In this document: positions 23,847 to 32,411 of the stretch, piece by piece | Layout of the letters: every line of letters begins with the position of its first letter | Numbering within the stretch: the stretch's first letter is position 1 | Source: Plantibacter sp. Leaf314 | GTDB taxonomy: Bacteria; Actinomycetota; Actinomycetes; Actinomycetales; Microbacteriaceae | Direction: 5' to 3' | Length of the DNA stretch: 64,000 nucleotides | Assembly: GCF_001423185.1 (NCBI RefSeq) | Contig: NZ_LMOB01000002.1 | Span: forward strand, 67,573 to 131,572 | Notes under the pieces: model-generated | Databases searched by the model: none | What the model was told of the DNA's origin: nothing | The model's input: the letters and a program-made list of their open reading frames with translations, nothing else | Program-made: the position numbers and the translations under genes

Positions 23847-24154
23847 GGATCCATCCAAGCAGTTCCGCCGACGCGGCACATGCGGATTTCGCTGAGCGCG
23901 TGAACTGGCACCACTCCCCCGCATGCGGGGTCGAAGACCCGAGCGCCTCCGGCGAGCTGCATTCCGGGTCTTGCGCTCCGTCGCCGACGGGTGCAAGCTG
24001 ATGGGACAGACCAACTCATCGCCCGGGCGACTCGCAGGCACTGCCGCGGCACCGGGCGATGAGTCTGTCCGGGCGAGGTCGAGCCACTCCGCTCGGGCCC
24101 GGACCGCTATGGCCACAACGCCCACCGCCGACGAGGCTGCGATAGCGTAGAGGC
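23847..24154. other. Hairpin-rich intergenic region without a gene
   Basis: About 300 bases between FKBP and the FAH-family gene hold at least three inverted repeats: CCCCGCATGCGGGG (23917-23930, perfect), AAGACCCG/CGGGTCTT (23934-23941 and 23965-23972), and a long pair (24004-24026 with 24052-24070). In the long pair the arms share 19 bp and the left arm has a 4-base bulge. No coding frame is credible. It could be a structured small RNA, a relic of a small repeat element or simply regulatory DNA. The FAH promoter TAGCGT lies at its right end (24143-24148). Confidence 0.5.
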
Positions 24155-25060
24155 GTGAAGTTCGCCCATTTCGTCGCCACAGACCACCAGTCGAGTCCCC
24201 CCGCAGAGCCGCGGGTCAGACTCGCCGTCATCAGCGATTCCGGGGCGGTGTTCCTCGACGAGATCCTCGAAGACGCCCCGCGCGACCTCCAGGAGCTGAT
24301 CGAGCGCGGTCCCGCCGAGCTCGACCGGGTGCGCAGCTTCGTCGAGACCTCCATCGCCCACGGCGTCGGCGGCGAACCGCTCGACGGCCTCGTGCACGCC
24401 TCGGCGGTCCTCCGCCCGCCGACCATCCTGGCGGTCGGTCTCAACTACTCCGCACACTCGCAGGAGCTCAACCTCAAGACGGACAACGCCCCCACGATCT
24501 TCGGCCTGTGGGCCAACTCGCTGACGGGTCACGAGGGCACGACGAGCTGGCCGGCCGAGATCAGCGAGCAGGTGGACTACGAGGCCGAACTCGGCGTCGT
24601 CATCGGTCGCGCCGCCCGCGACGTCGCAGCAGCCGACGCCCTGGGATACGTGTTCGGCTACACCGTCGTCAACGACATCACGGCACGGAACATCCAGTAC
24701 TCCGAGGCGCAGTGGTCGAGGTGCAAGTCCTTCGACGGTTTCACCCCGACCGGCCCCGTGGTCGTGACGGCCGACGAGATCGCCGACCCACAGGCCCTCC
24801 ACATCTCGACGGTCCTCGACGGCGTGACGCTGCAGGACTCCTCGACCAGCCACATGGTCCGCAGCGTCGCGACGCTCATCGAGCACCTCTCCGGTTCGGC
24901 GACCCTCCTGCCCGGCACCCTCATCTCCACGGGCAGCCCGGGCGGCGCCGGATACTCGCGCGACCCGCAGGTCTTCCTCACGGACGGTGCCACCGTCACG
25001 GTATCGGTCGAGGGCGTCGGGTCGCTGACGACCCATTGTCGGGTCACCGCCGCCGCGTAG
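24155..25060 (+). CDS. Fumarylacetoacetate hydrolase family protein
   Basis: A 301-residue protein of the FAH superfamily. A short N-terminal domain (1-85) precedes the catalytic beta-roll. Metal ligands appear in the order expected: EAELGVVIGRAARDV (about 145-159, Glu/Glu) and VNDITARNIQ (about 173-182, Asp). The segment SRCKSFDGFTPTGPVVV and the C-terminal TLISTGSPGGAGYSRDP are typical of FAH-family decarboxylases and 2-hydroxyhepta-diene-dioate isomerases. GTG at 24155 lies six bases after TAGCGT, so it is leaderless. It probably hydrolyses or decarboxylates a 2,4-dioxoacid-like compound, such as oxaloacetate or an aromatic catabolite. Substrate not resolvable from sequence. Confidence 0.85.
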   Translation: MKFAHFVATDHQSSPPAEPRVRLAVISDSGAVFLDEILEDAPRDLQELIERGPAELDRVRSFVETSIAHGVGGEPLDGLVHASAVLRPPTILAVGLNYSAHSQELNLKTDNAPTIFGLWANSLTGHEGTTSWPAEISEQVDYEAELGVVIGRAARDVAAADALGYVFGYTVVNDITARNIQYSEAQWSRCKSFDGFTPTGPVVVTADEIADPQALHISTVLDGVTLQDSSTSHMVRSVATLIEHLSGSATLLPGTLISTGSPGGAGYSRDPQVFLTDGATVTVSVEGVGSLTTHCRVTAAA

Positions 25061-25075
25061 TCCCTCGGACACAGC

Positions 25076-25112
25076 ACGAAGCCGTCCAGACCATGGGTCC
25101 GGACGGCTTCGT
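25076..25112. terminator. Bidirectional terminator
   Basis: ACGAAGCCGTCC and GGACGGCTTCGT are 12-bp perfect arms around a 13-base loop. It lies between the convergent FAH-family gene and aspartase gene. Confidence 0.8.
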
Positions 25113-25124
25113 CGTGTGTGCGGC

Positions 25125-26603
25125 TCAGCGACTCGGGTCGGAGTCGGCGCCCGGGATCGGGAGGTCGATGATCGGGATGGCCGACGTCACCGCTTCGATC
25201 CCCGAGAGGCGGGCGGGAGAAAGCTGCTTCGTCACGTCCTCGCGGGTCATGAGGTTCGCCTCGACGACGAGGTCGGCGACGTTCCGTCCGGTGAGCAGGG
25301 CGGTCTTCGCGAGCGCCGCGGCCGACTGGTAGCCGATGAACGGCGTGAGGGCCGTGATGACCCCGACGGAGGCGCCGACCATGACGCCGAGGCGCTCCTC
25401 GTTCGCCGTGATGCCGTCGATGCAGTTCACCCGCAACGTCCGGCAGGCCTGAGCCATCCACACGATGCTCTGCAGCAGGGAGTGTGCGATGACGGGCTCG
25501 AAGGCGTTCAACTGCAGCTGCCCGGCCTCGGCCGCCATCGTCACCGTCATGTCGGCGCCGACGACGCTGAAGGCCACCTGGTTCACGACCTCCGGGATCA
25601 CCGGGTTGACCTTGCCCGGCATGATGCTCGACCCGGCCTGACGGGGCGGCAGGTTGATCTCGCCGAATCCGGCCTGGGGTCCGCTCGACAGGAGTCGGAG
25701 ATCGTTGCAGATCTTCGAGAGCTTGATCGCGCTGCGCTTCAAGGTGCCGCTGAACGACATGAACCCGCCGGCGTCACTCGTCGACTCGATGAGGTCGGGA
25801 GCGGTGGTGAGCGACAAGCCGGTGATCTGGTTGAGGTGCCGGACGACCGACTCCGCGTAGCGGGGGTCGGCGGTGATCCCGGTTCCGATGGCGGTGGCGC
25901 CGAGGTTGACCTCGGCGAGCAGCCACAGGGTCTCCTGCAAGCGGTCGTAGTCCTCCGTCAGGGTCGTCGCGAACCCGTGGAACTCCTGGCCGAGCGTCAT
26001 CGGCACCGCGTCCTGCAGCTGGGTGCGGCCGACCTTCAAGACGTGGGAGAACTCGTCGGACTTGGCACTGCACGAGTCGCGCAGCAGTCCGAGTTCCGTC
26101 AGCAGGAACTGGAGGGAGAACGCGAGCGCGATCTTGATCGACGTCGGGTAGACGTCGTTGGTGGACTGCGAGCGGTTGGTGTCGTCGAGCGGGTGCAGGT
26201 ACTGGTACTCCCCCTTCGCGTGGCCGGCGAGTTCCAGCGCGATGTTCGTGATCACCTCGTTCGCGTTCATGTTCGTCGAGGTGCCGGCGCCGCCCTGGAT
26301 CACGCCGACGAGGAACTCCTCGTGGAAGTCGCCGTCGATGATGATCTGGCAGGCGCGGTCGATGAGGTTCGCCTTCGCGGGATCGAGGACCCCGATCTCG
26401 GCGTTCGCGCGGGCCGCAGCCTGCTTGACGCTCGCGATGGCGACCACGAGGTCCGGGTAGACCGAGATCGGGCGCTTGGTGATGGGGAAGTTCTCGAGCG
26501 CTCGTGCCGTGTGGATGCCCCAGTAGGCGTCAGCCGGGATCTGCATCGAGCCGAGCGAATCCGACTCGGTCCGTGTCTCGCCCGTGCTCATGCTGTCCGC
26601 CAT
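25125..26603 (-). CDS. aspA: Aspartate ammonia-lyase
   Basis: A 492-residue member of the class II fumarase/aspartase family; converts aspartate to fumarate and ammonia. The GSSIMPGKVNPV signature (about 325-336) is intact, as are STNMNANEVITNIA and TNDVYPTSIKIA. The segment AAEAGQLQLNAFEPVIAHSLLQSI resembles aspartases more than fumarases. Start: MADSMST at 26603, CTGGAG about 11 bases upstream; MSTGETRT at 26591 is possible. In-frame sequence further upstream is not supported. A TACGCT -10 box at 26698-26703 would give a roughly 90-base leader. Links amino acid nitrogen to the TCA cycle. Assignment to aspartase over fumarase is likely but not certain. Confidence 0.87.
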   Translation of the reverse strand: MADSMSTGETRTESDSLGSMQIPADAYWGIHTARALENFPITKRPISVYPDLVVAIASVKQAAARANAEIGVLDPAKANLIDRACQIIIDGDFHEEFLVGVIQGGAGTSTNMNANEVITNIALELAGHAKGEYQYLHPLDDTNRSQSTNDVYPTSIKIALAFSLQFLLTELGLLRDSCSAKSDEFSHVLKVGRTQLQDAVPMTLGQEFHGFATTLTEDYDRLQETLWLLAEVNLGATAIGTGITADPRYAESVVRHLNQITGLSLTTAPDLIESTSDAGGFMSFSGTLKRSAIKLSKICNDLRLLSSGPQAGFGEINLPPRQAGSSIMPGKVNPVIPEVVNQVAFSVVGADMTVTMAAEAGQLQLNAFEPVIAHSLLQSIVWMAQACRTLRVNCIDGITANEERLGVMVGASVGVITALTPFIGYQSAAALAKTALLTGRNVADLVVEANLMTREDVTKQLSPARLSGIEAVTSAIPIIDLPIPGADSDPSR

Positions 26604-26764
26604 GTCGTCGTGTGCTCCAGGGGTGGTCGGGATGGTGCTGGTGGTGGTGCTGATCGTCACTCGTGGCTCCGTTGCCTGGTGGGTGGATGTCCCATCCAGC
26701 GTAGCCGGGCGCGTCCACCGGTGCCGCTCGCGTGTCTCGTTCCCGAGACGGTCGGCGCGCGGCG

Positions 26765-27667
26765 TCACCGCTTGCGGGAGAACGCCTCGAGTCGCTCGGC
26801 AGGGCTCAGAGCCGCCATGCGCTCGATGAACGCCTCGCTGAACGTGTCGGCGGTGACGAAGTCGCCGAGTGGGACGGTCGAGTGCGTGATCCGGTCGTCG
26901 TACACGTGGACGAGGTTGAAGGACTGCCCGCCGAACATGCCGTTCACCTCCGTGGACGGGAGCGAGAGGTTCATCGAGTAGCAGCTGGCGCTGGCGACCT
27001 GGACCGGGATGCCGGCGAAGGTGCTCGAGGTCGAGTAGTGCAGATGACCACCGAGGATGGCCCGGACGTCGCTGCCCCGGAGGACGGCTTCGAGCCGGTG
27101 CTGGTCGCGGAGCTCGAGGATGTCGAAGAAGGGAACGCTCGACGGCACCGGCGGGTGGTGCATGGCGAGGATGCTGCCGAGCGGCGCCGGCGTGCTCAAC
27201 ACCGACTGCAACCACGCCAACTGCTCGTCCTCCAGCTCACCGTGGTGCCACCCCGGCACGGTCGAGTCGAGGCCGATCACCCGGAGCCCACCGAAGTCCC
27301 ACACCGCGTCGAGCGGCTGCTCGCCCGCCGGCAGGTCGAGCAGCTCCGTGCGCATGACCGAGCGTTCGTCATGGTTGCCCATGAGCCAGACGATCGTGGT
27401 GCCCAGCCGTTCGGCGACCGGTTCGACCCGCTCGCGGAGCCGCCGGTAGGCGTCGGCCTCACCGAGGTCGGCGAGGTCTCCCGTGAAGACCATCGCGTCG
27501 GGTCGGAGCCGCATGCGTTCGACCTGCCGGAGCGCCTGTTCGAGGTTCGCCTGCACGTCGACCGCGTCGTAGAGGCGACGGCCGTCGGCCAGGAGGTGCG
27601 GATCGCTCAGGTGGACGATGACGCGGCTGGGTGCCGGATACTGGCCGAATCGGACGTCGGAAGTCAT
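26765..27667 (-). CDS. Metallophosphoesterase, cAMP phosphodiesterase (CpdA/Icc) like
   Basis: A 300-residue calcineurin-like phosphoesterase. Metal-site motifs in order: HLSDPHL (about 19-25), FTGDLAD (about 61-67), MGNHDE (about 95-100), AMHHPPV (about 168-174) and GGHLHYSTS (about 207-215). The pattern DPH, GD, GNHD, GHLH is that of class III cyclic nucleotide phosphodiesterases such as CpdA and Rv0805. It probably hydrolyses cAMP or other phosphodiesters using two metal ions. ATG 27667 lies six bases after TAGACT, so it is leaderless. It is downstream of the AzgA-type permease on the same strand, but its own promoter suggests independence. Confidence 0.85.
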   Translation of the reverse strand: MTSDVRFGQYPAPSRVIVHLSDPHLLADGRRLYDAVDVQANLEQALRQVERMRLRPDAMVFTGDLADLGEADAYRRLRERVEPVAERLGTTIVWLMGNHDERSVMRTELLDLPAGEQPLDAVWDFGGLRVIGLDSTVPGWHHGELEDEQLAWLQSVLSTPAPLGSILAMHHPPVPSSVPFFDILELRDQHRLEAVLRGSDVRAILGGHLHYSTSSTFAGIPVQVASASCYSMNLSLPSTEVNGMFGGQSFNLVHVYDDRITHSTVPLGDFVTADTFSEAFIERMAALSPAERLEAFSRKR

Positions 27668-27734
27668 GCCCCGAGTCTAGGACGCACCCCCGACGAGACC
27701 GGATCGTCCGCCGCCGACAGCGGCGGACGCCGGC

Positions 27735-29186
27735 TCAGGACGCGACGCCGAGCAGCTGCTCGATGGGCCCGCGGGCGAAGAACACGAGGAAGCCGGCCGC
27801 CACGATCCAGAGCAGCGGGCTGATCTCCCGTGCCTTGCCGGACAGCGAGCGCAGCACGACCCAGGCGATGAAGCCTGCGCCGATGCCGTTGGCGATGGAG
27901 TACGTGAGCGGCATGACGACGACCGTCAGGAACACCGGGAGCGCGACGGAGAACTCCGTCCACACGATGTCCTTGATCTGCGACATCATGAGCGTCCCGA
28001 CGATGACGAGGGCGGCAGCGGCGACCTCGGACGGGACGATCTGGGTGAGCGGCGTGAAGAACATCGCGAGCAGGAACAGCACGCCCGTCACCAGGTTCGC
28101 GAGGCCGGTCCTGGCCCCCTCGCCGATCCCGGCACCGGACTCGATGAACACGGTCGACGAGGAGGACGACGTGGCGCCACCCGCCACCGCTCCGACGCCC
28201 TCGACGATCAGCGCCGATCGCAGCCGCGGGAAGTCGCCCTTCGCGTCCGCGACGCCGGCCTCCTTCGAGAGCCCGGTCATGGTGCCCATCGCGTCGAAGA
28301 AGTTCGTGAACACGAGGGTGAAGACGAGCATGAGCGCGGCGAGGACACCGATGCGCTCGAAGCCACCGAAGCTCACCTGGCCGAGCAGACTGAGGTCGGG
28401 CAGGCCGACGACCTGGGTGGGGAGGGTGGGCACGCTGAGGTTCCAGCCGCCGGCGTTCTCGCCACCGTTCGAGGCGCCGACCTTGAAGACGGCCTCCGCG
28501 ATGATCGCGATGATCGTCGAGGCGACGATGCCGATGAGGAGGGCGCCCTTCACCTTGCGGGCCACGAGCACACCGGTGAGGAGGAGCGAGATGACGAACA
28601 CGGCGGTGGGGACCGTCGCGACGGAACCCTCGATACCGAGGCCGACCGGCGGGGATCCGGCGCCCGTGGAGCGGACGAAGCCGGCATCGACGAAACCGAT
28701 GAAGGCGATGAACAGGCCGATGCCGACCGTGATCGCGATCTTCAGCTGGATGGGCACCGCGTTGAAGATCATCGCGCGGAGACCGGTCGCCGCGAGGAGG
28801 ACGATGATCAGACCGTTGATGACGACGAGGCCCATCGCCTCCGCCCAGGTGACCTGGCCGACGACGCTGACCGCGAGGAAGGAGTTGATCCCGAGCCCTG
28901 CCGCGAAGGCGAACGGCAGACGTGCCACGAGGCCGAAGAGGATCGTCATGACGCCGGCGGTCAGGGCGGTGACGGCGGCGACCTGCGCGAAGCCGAGTTC
29001 ACCTCCGGTGACGTCGGCCGAACCGCTCAGGATGATCGGGTTGAGGATGACGATGTAGGCCATCGCGACGAAGGTCACGAGGCCACCGCGCACCTCGCCT
29101 CCGACGGTCGAGCCGCGCTTGCTGATCTCGAAGAAACCGTCGAGACGCTCTCGGAACGAGCGCGGAGCGGTGGGCGTCGTGGTCAC
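27735..29186 (-). CDS. Purine permease, AzgA-type (NCS2 family)
   Basis: A 483-residue transporter with about 13 membrane segments. FEISKRGSTVGGEVRGGLVTFVAMAYIVILNPIIL (about 16-50) is the AzgA-like N-terminus. FTNFFDAMGTMTGLSKEAG (about 285-303) and SSSSTVFIESGAGIGEGARTGLANLVTGVLFLL (about 330-362) are the two substrate-site helices; the latter has the conserved Glu-Ser-Gly-Ala. The probable substrate is adenine, guanine or hypoxanthine, taken up with protons. The start is GTG 29186 with AGGAGG four bases upstream. It is divergent from a uracil-type NCS2 permease; apt, which uses adenine, is 4 kb away. Confidence 0.9.
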   Translation of the reverse strand: MTTTPTAPRSFRERLDGFFEISKRGSTVGGEVRGGLVTFVAMAYIVILNPIILSGSADVTGGELGFAQVAAVTALTAGVMTILFGLVARLPFAFAAGLGINSFLAVSVVGQVTWAEAMGLVVINGLIIVLLAATGLRAMIFNAVPIQLKIAITVGIGLFIAFIGFVDAGFVRSTGAGSPPVGLGIEGSVATVPTAVFVISLLLTGVLVARKVKGALLIGIVASTIIAIIAEAVFKVGASNGGENAGGWNLSVPTLPTQVVGLPDLSLLGQVSFGGFERIGVLAALMLVFTLVFTNFFDAMGTMTGLSKEAGVADAKGDFPRLRSALIVEGVGAVAGGATSSSSSTVFIESGAGIGEGARTGLANLVTGVLFLLAMFFTPLTQIVPSEVAAAALVIVGTLMMSQIKDIVWTEFSVALPVFLTVVVMPLTYSIANGIGAGFIAWVVLRSLSGKAREISPLLWIVAAGFLVFFARGPIEQLLGVAS

Positions 29187-29320
29187 TGGACCTCCTGGGT
29201 CTGCATCGAAGCAACCAGCGTACCGGCACGGCGGACCGCCCCGCGACGACCGGGATGCAAGGGTCCCGCTACGATCGGCTGGACCCCTTAACCAGCACCC
29301 TCCCACGGAATCGAGCTCAC

Positions 29321-30598
29321 ATGGCGCTGCCCTGGACTCTGCACGGCGACGGCAAGCACGTCCCGACCCACGCGATCGTCGGCCCCGGAGAACGGCTCAG
29401 CTGGCCCCGGACGATCGGGCTTGGGATGCAGCACGTCGTCGCGATGTTCGGCGCGACCTTCCTCGTGCCCGTCCTCACCGGCTTCCCGCCCACGACCACC
29501 CTCTTCTTCTCGGGCGTCGGCACCATCCTGTTCCTCGTCATCACGAAGAACCGTGTGCCCAGCTACCTCGGTTCCTCCTTCGCGTTCATCGCCCCCATCT
29601 CGGCCGCCGTCGCGAGCCAGGGCATGGGCAGCGCCCTCTTCGGCATCCTCGCGGTGGGGCTCCTCCTGGCGCTCGTCGGTGTCATCGTGCAGGTCACCGG
29701 CACCGGCTGGATCGACGCGCTCATGCCGCCGGTCGTCGCCGGCGCCATCGTCGCGCTCATCGGGTTCAACCTCGCCCCCGCGGCGAAGAACAACTTCGTG
29801 GAAGCTCCGGTCACCGCCCTCGTGACGCTCGCGGCCGTCATCCTCTCGACCGTGCTCTTCCGCGGCATCCTCGGCCGTCTGTCGATCGTGATCGGCGTCG
29901 TCGTCGGCTACGTCGTCGCGGCGATCCGACAGGAGATCGACTTCTCGAAGATCGCCGACGCCGCCTGGGTCGGCCTCCCCGAGTTCCATCTCGCGGACAA
30001 CCCGATCTCGAACCCGGCCGTCTGGGCCGTCCTCCCGGCGTTCCTCCCCGTCGTGCTCGTCCTCATCGCCGAGAACGTCGGGCACATCCGGGGCGTCGCA
30101 CAGATGACCGACGCCTCCGTGAACAAGCAGACCGGTCGCGCGCTCCTGTCCGACGGTCTCGCGACGATGCTGGCCGGGTTCGGCGGCGGTTCGGGCACGA
30201 CGACCTACGGCGAAAACATCGGTGTCATGGCCGCGACGCGCGTCTACTCGACGGCGGCCTACTGGGTCGCCGGCCTGTTCGCGGTCCTCCTCGGCCTCTC
30301 CCCCAAGGTCGGTGCGGTCATCAACACCATCCCCGCAGGTGTCCTGGGCGGTGTCACGACGGCCCTCTACGGGCTCATCGGCATCATCGGCGTGAAGATC
30401 TGGCTCGACAACAAGGTCGACTTCTCGAAGCCCGTCAACCAGTTCACTGCGGCCACGGCGCTCATCATCGGCATCGCCGACTTCACCTGGGTGGCGGGCG
30501 GCGACGTCAGCTTCAACGGGATCGCGCTCGGCACGATCGCGGCGATCGTCATCTACCACGTGATGACGGTCATCGGCCGCTGGCGCAAGACCGCCTGA
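29321..30598 (+). CDS. Uracil/xanthine permease, UraA type (NCS2 family)
   Basis: A 425-residue NCS2 transporter, about 14 helices. RLSWPRTIGLGMQHVVAMFGATFLVPVLTGFPPTTTLFFSGVGT (about 25-68) is the family start, with the QH motif after TM1. VLIAENVGHIRGVAQMTD (about 248-265) and GGGSGTTTYGENIGVMAATRVYST (about 288-311) carry the conserved Glu residues (Glu in AENVGH and in YGENIG) of UraA. ATG 29321 is chosen because family alignment starts here; a TACGAT -10 box at 29270-29275 gives a leader of about 40 bases. It probably takes up uracil with a proton. Divergent from the purine permease with 134 bases between the starts. Confidence 0.9.
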   Translation: MALPWTLHGDGKHVPTHAIVGPGERLSWPRTIGLGMQHVVAMFGATFLVPVLTGFPPTTTLFFSGVGTILFLVITKNRVPSYLGSSFAFIAPISAAVASQGMGSALFGILAVGLLLALVGVIVQVTGTGWIDALMPPVVAGAIVALIGFNLAPAAKNNFVEAPVTALVTLAAVILSTVLFRGILGRLSIVIGVVVGYVVAAIRQEIDFSKIADAAWVGLPEFHLADNPISNPAVWAVLPAFLPVVLVLIAENVGHIRGVAQMTDASVNKQTGRALLSDGLATMLAGFGGGSGTTTYGENIGVMAATRVYSTAAYWVAGLFAVLLGLSPKVGAVINTIPAGVLGGVTTALYGLIGIIGVKIWLDNKVDFSKPVNQFTAATALIIGIADFTWVAGGDVSFNGIALGTIAAIVIYHVMTVIGRWRKTA

Positions 30599-30756
30599 CC
30601 GATCCGGTTCGGGCCGGTGCGCCAGCGCGGTGCGCTGACGTCAGTGCGGGTCGTCCGCGCGAGCGCGGGTCTGCGGAGCACCGCGTTCGCGCGCGTGACC
30701 CGCGGTCACGCCGGGTCGGCGCGGTTCGCGTCAGCGCGGTGCGCTGGCGAGACGAG
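30599..30756. repeat. Hairpin array between convergent genes
   Basis: The two copies of CAGCGC-GGT-GCGCTG (30623-30637 and 30732-30746) are identical 15-bp hairpins. Their outer flanks are mutually complementary (CGCCAGCGC with GCGCTGGCG), so the whole 158-bp region can also fold as one long stem. Between them GCGTGACC-CGC-GGTCACGC (30693-30711) is another perfect hairpin. It probably serves as a two-way transcription terminator for the UraA and small-protein genes. No coding sequence. Confidence 0.65.
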
Positions 30757-31092
30757 TCAGCCCTGGTGGAAGAACGGGACGATCAGGTAGATGCCGAAGA
30801 GCACCGCGGCCGCGCAGAGCGCGAAGCAGGCGTAGGCACCGGCGCGGGCCAGGTTCTGCTGTGCGGGCGTCAGCGGGTTCTTGCGCGAGGCCTTGGCGGC
30901 ACGCTTCGCCGCCTTCGCAGCCTCCTCCGGCGTGATGACGGTGATCGCGTCCGTGAACTCGGCCGGCGCGACGACCGGGATGCGTCCGGCGGTGGTGAGC
31001 AGTCGGAGCCCGAAGGAGTACAGGCTGACGACGGCGGTGGCACCGACGAGCGACGTCGCGAACACGATCAGGAATGCTGCCCAGTCGATCAC
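30757..31092 (-). CDS. Small membrane protein downstream of pit
   Basis: A 111-residue protein with two membrane segments: WAAFLIVFATSLVGATAVVSLYSFGLRLL (about 4-32) and ARAGAYACFALCAAAVLFGIYLIVPFF (about 82-108). They are joined by a charged Lys/Ala-rich helix (EEAAKAAKRAAKASRK). GTG at 31092 overlaps the pit stop as GTGA, so it is translationally coupled to the phosphate transporter. Genes of this type often follow pit in actinobacteria, and it may be an accessory subunit. I do not recognise a named family. Confidence 0.75.
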   Translation of the reverse strand: MIDWAAFLIVFATSLVGATAVVSLYSFGLRLLTTAGRIPVVAPAEFTDAITVITPEEAAKAAKRAAKASRKNPLTPAQQNLARAGAYACFALCAAAVLFGIYLIVPFFHQG

Positions 31093-32267
31093 TTCTTCAC
31101 CTTCTTGGGCTTGGGGTTGCGCTTGATCTTGACGGCGCGACCGGAGTCGGCGACCTCGCTGACGACGTTGCTGTGGTCGACCTGGTTGCGGCGCGAGATG
31201 AGGAAGATCGTGAGGATCACGCCGATGCCGACGACGGCGTCGACGATGATGCCGAAGAGCCCGAGGTGTGCGACGGCGGCGGCCAGGGCTCCGACGATGC
31301 CGGCGGCGGGCAGGGTCATGAGCCAACCGAGCGCGATGCGTCCGGCCGTCCCCCAGCGGACCTTCGAACCACGACGCCCGAGACCGGAACCGATGACGGA
31401 CCCGGAGGCGACCTGGGTGGTCGAGAGAGCGAAGCCCAGGTGGCTCGACGCGAGGATCGTCGCGGCGGTGCTCGTCTCGGCGGCGAAGCCCTGCGCCGGC
31501 TTCACATCGGTGAGCCCCGTACCGATCGTCTTGATGATGCGCCAACCGCCCATGTAGGTGCCGAGGGCGATGGCGAGCGCGCAGACGACGATGACCCAGA
31601 GTTCGGGGCCGGTGCCGACGGCCTGCACCCCGACCGCGATGAAGGTGAGCGTGATGACGCCCATCGTCTTCTGTGCGTCGTTGGTGCCGTGTGCGAGGGC
31701 GACGAGGGAGGAGGAGAAGATCTGCGCGTACCGGAAGCCGTCGCGGCCGTCGGGTTTGCCGTCGTAGCGTCGCGTGATGCGGTACGCCAGCTTCGTGGCC
31801 GAGTACGCGACGAGGCCGGCGGTGACCGGGGCGATGAGCGCCGGGAGGATGACCTTCGAGAGGACGACGCCGAAGTCGATCGAGCCGAGGCCGGCGCCGA
31901 CGATCGCAGCGCCGATGAGCCCGCCGAAGAGCGCGTGGCTCGAGGAGGACGGAAGGCCGAGGAGCCACGTCAGCATGTTCCAGACGATCGCGCCGATCAG
32001 GCCGGCGAAGATGAGCTCCGGCCCGATGCGGATACCGCCCTCACCCTCGCGGATGAGCCCTCCGGAGATGGTCTTCGCCACCTCGGTGGACAGGAACGCA
32101 CCGACCAGGTTGAGGATCGCGGCGAGGAGGACGGCGGTCTTCGGTTTCAGCGCACCCGTGGCGATCGGCGTCGCCATGGCGTTCGCCGTGTCGTGGAACC
32201 CGTTCGTGAAGTCGAAGAACAGGGCCAGTGCGATGACCAGCACGACAGTCAGGGTAACGAGTTCCAC
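31089..32267 (-). CDS. pit: Inorganic phosphate transporter, PiT family
   Basis: A 392-residue low-affinity metal-phosphate/H+ symporter with about ten helices. The two signature halves are clear: DFTNGFHDTANAMATPIATGALKP (about 19-42) and SSSLVALAHGTNDAQKTMGVI (about 187-207), each with the GxxDxAN-type pattern. Also GLPSSSSHALFGGLIGAAI (about 104-122) and SSHLGFALSTTQVASGSVIGSGLG. The C-terminus is Lys-rich. The start is GTG 32267, with AGAAAG upstream. It overlaps the downstream small membrane protein by 4 bp. A run of 11-bp repeats at 32354-32386 resembles PHO boxes, so phosphate control is plausible. Confidence 0.94.
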   Translation of the reverse strand: MELVTLTVVLVIALALFFDFTNGFHDTANAMATPIATGALKPKTAVLLAAILNLVGAFLSTEVAKTISGGLIREGEGGIRIGPELIFAGLIGAIVWNMLTWLLGLPSSSSHALFGGLIGAAIVGAGLGSIDFGVVLSKVILPALIAPVTAGLVAYSATKLAYRITRRYDGKPDGRDGFRYAQIFSSSLVALAHGTNDAQKTMGVITLTFIAVGVQAVGTGPELWVIVVCALAIALGTYMGGWRIIKTIGTGLTDVKPAQGFAAETSTAATILASSHLGFALSTTQVASGSVIGSGLGRRGSKVRWGTAGRIALGWLMTLPAAGIVGALAAAVAHLGLFGIIVDAVVGIGVILTIFLISRRNQVDHSNVVSEVADSGRAVKIKRNPKPKKVKK

Positions 32268-32353
32268 TGGTGTCTTTCTCGAGGCGGAGCGAATACGGAC
32301 ACAGTGCTCCCCGACGAGGTGGGTGGGGGGAATTCACGTGCTGGATACCGGCG

Positions 32354-32386
32354 GTTCACCCGCCGTACACGATCCTTACACCCTGC
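32354..32386. promoter_or_regulatory. Possible PHO-box repeats upstream of pit
   Basis: Three 11-base units in tandem: GTTCACCCGCC, GTACACGATCC, TTACACCCTGC. The first fits the actinobacterial PhoP direct-repeat unit well; the others only keep the CAC core. The site lies about 90 bases upstream of the pit start and past the stop of the neighbouring DUF2207 gene. Tentative. Confidence 0.4.
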
Positions 32387-32411
32387 CCGGTCGAGGTCAA
32401 CTCGACACCGA

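Noticed and set aside
26604..27215. N-terminal extension of the aspartase frame
   Set aside because: The extension overlaps the metallophosphoesterase gene and lacks aspartase similarity.
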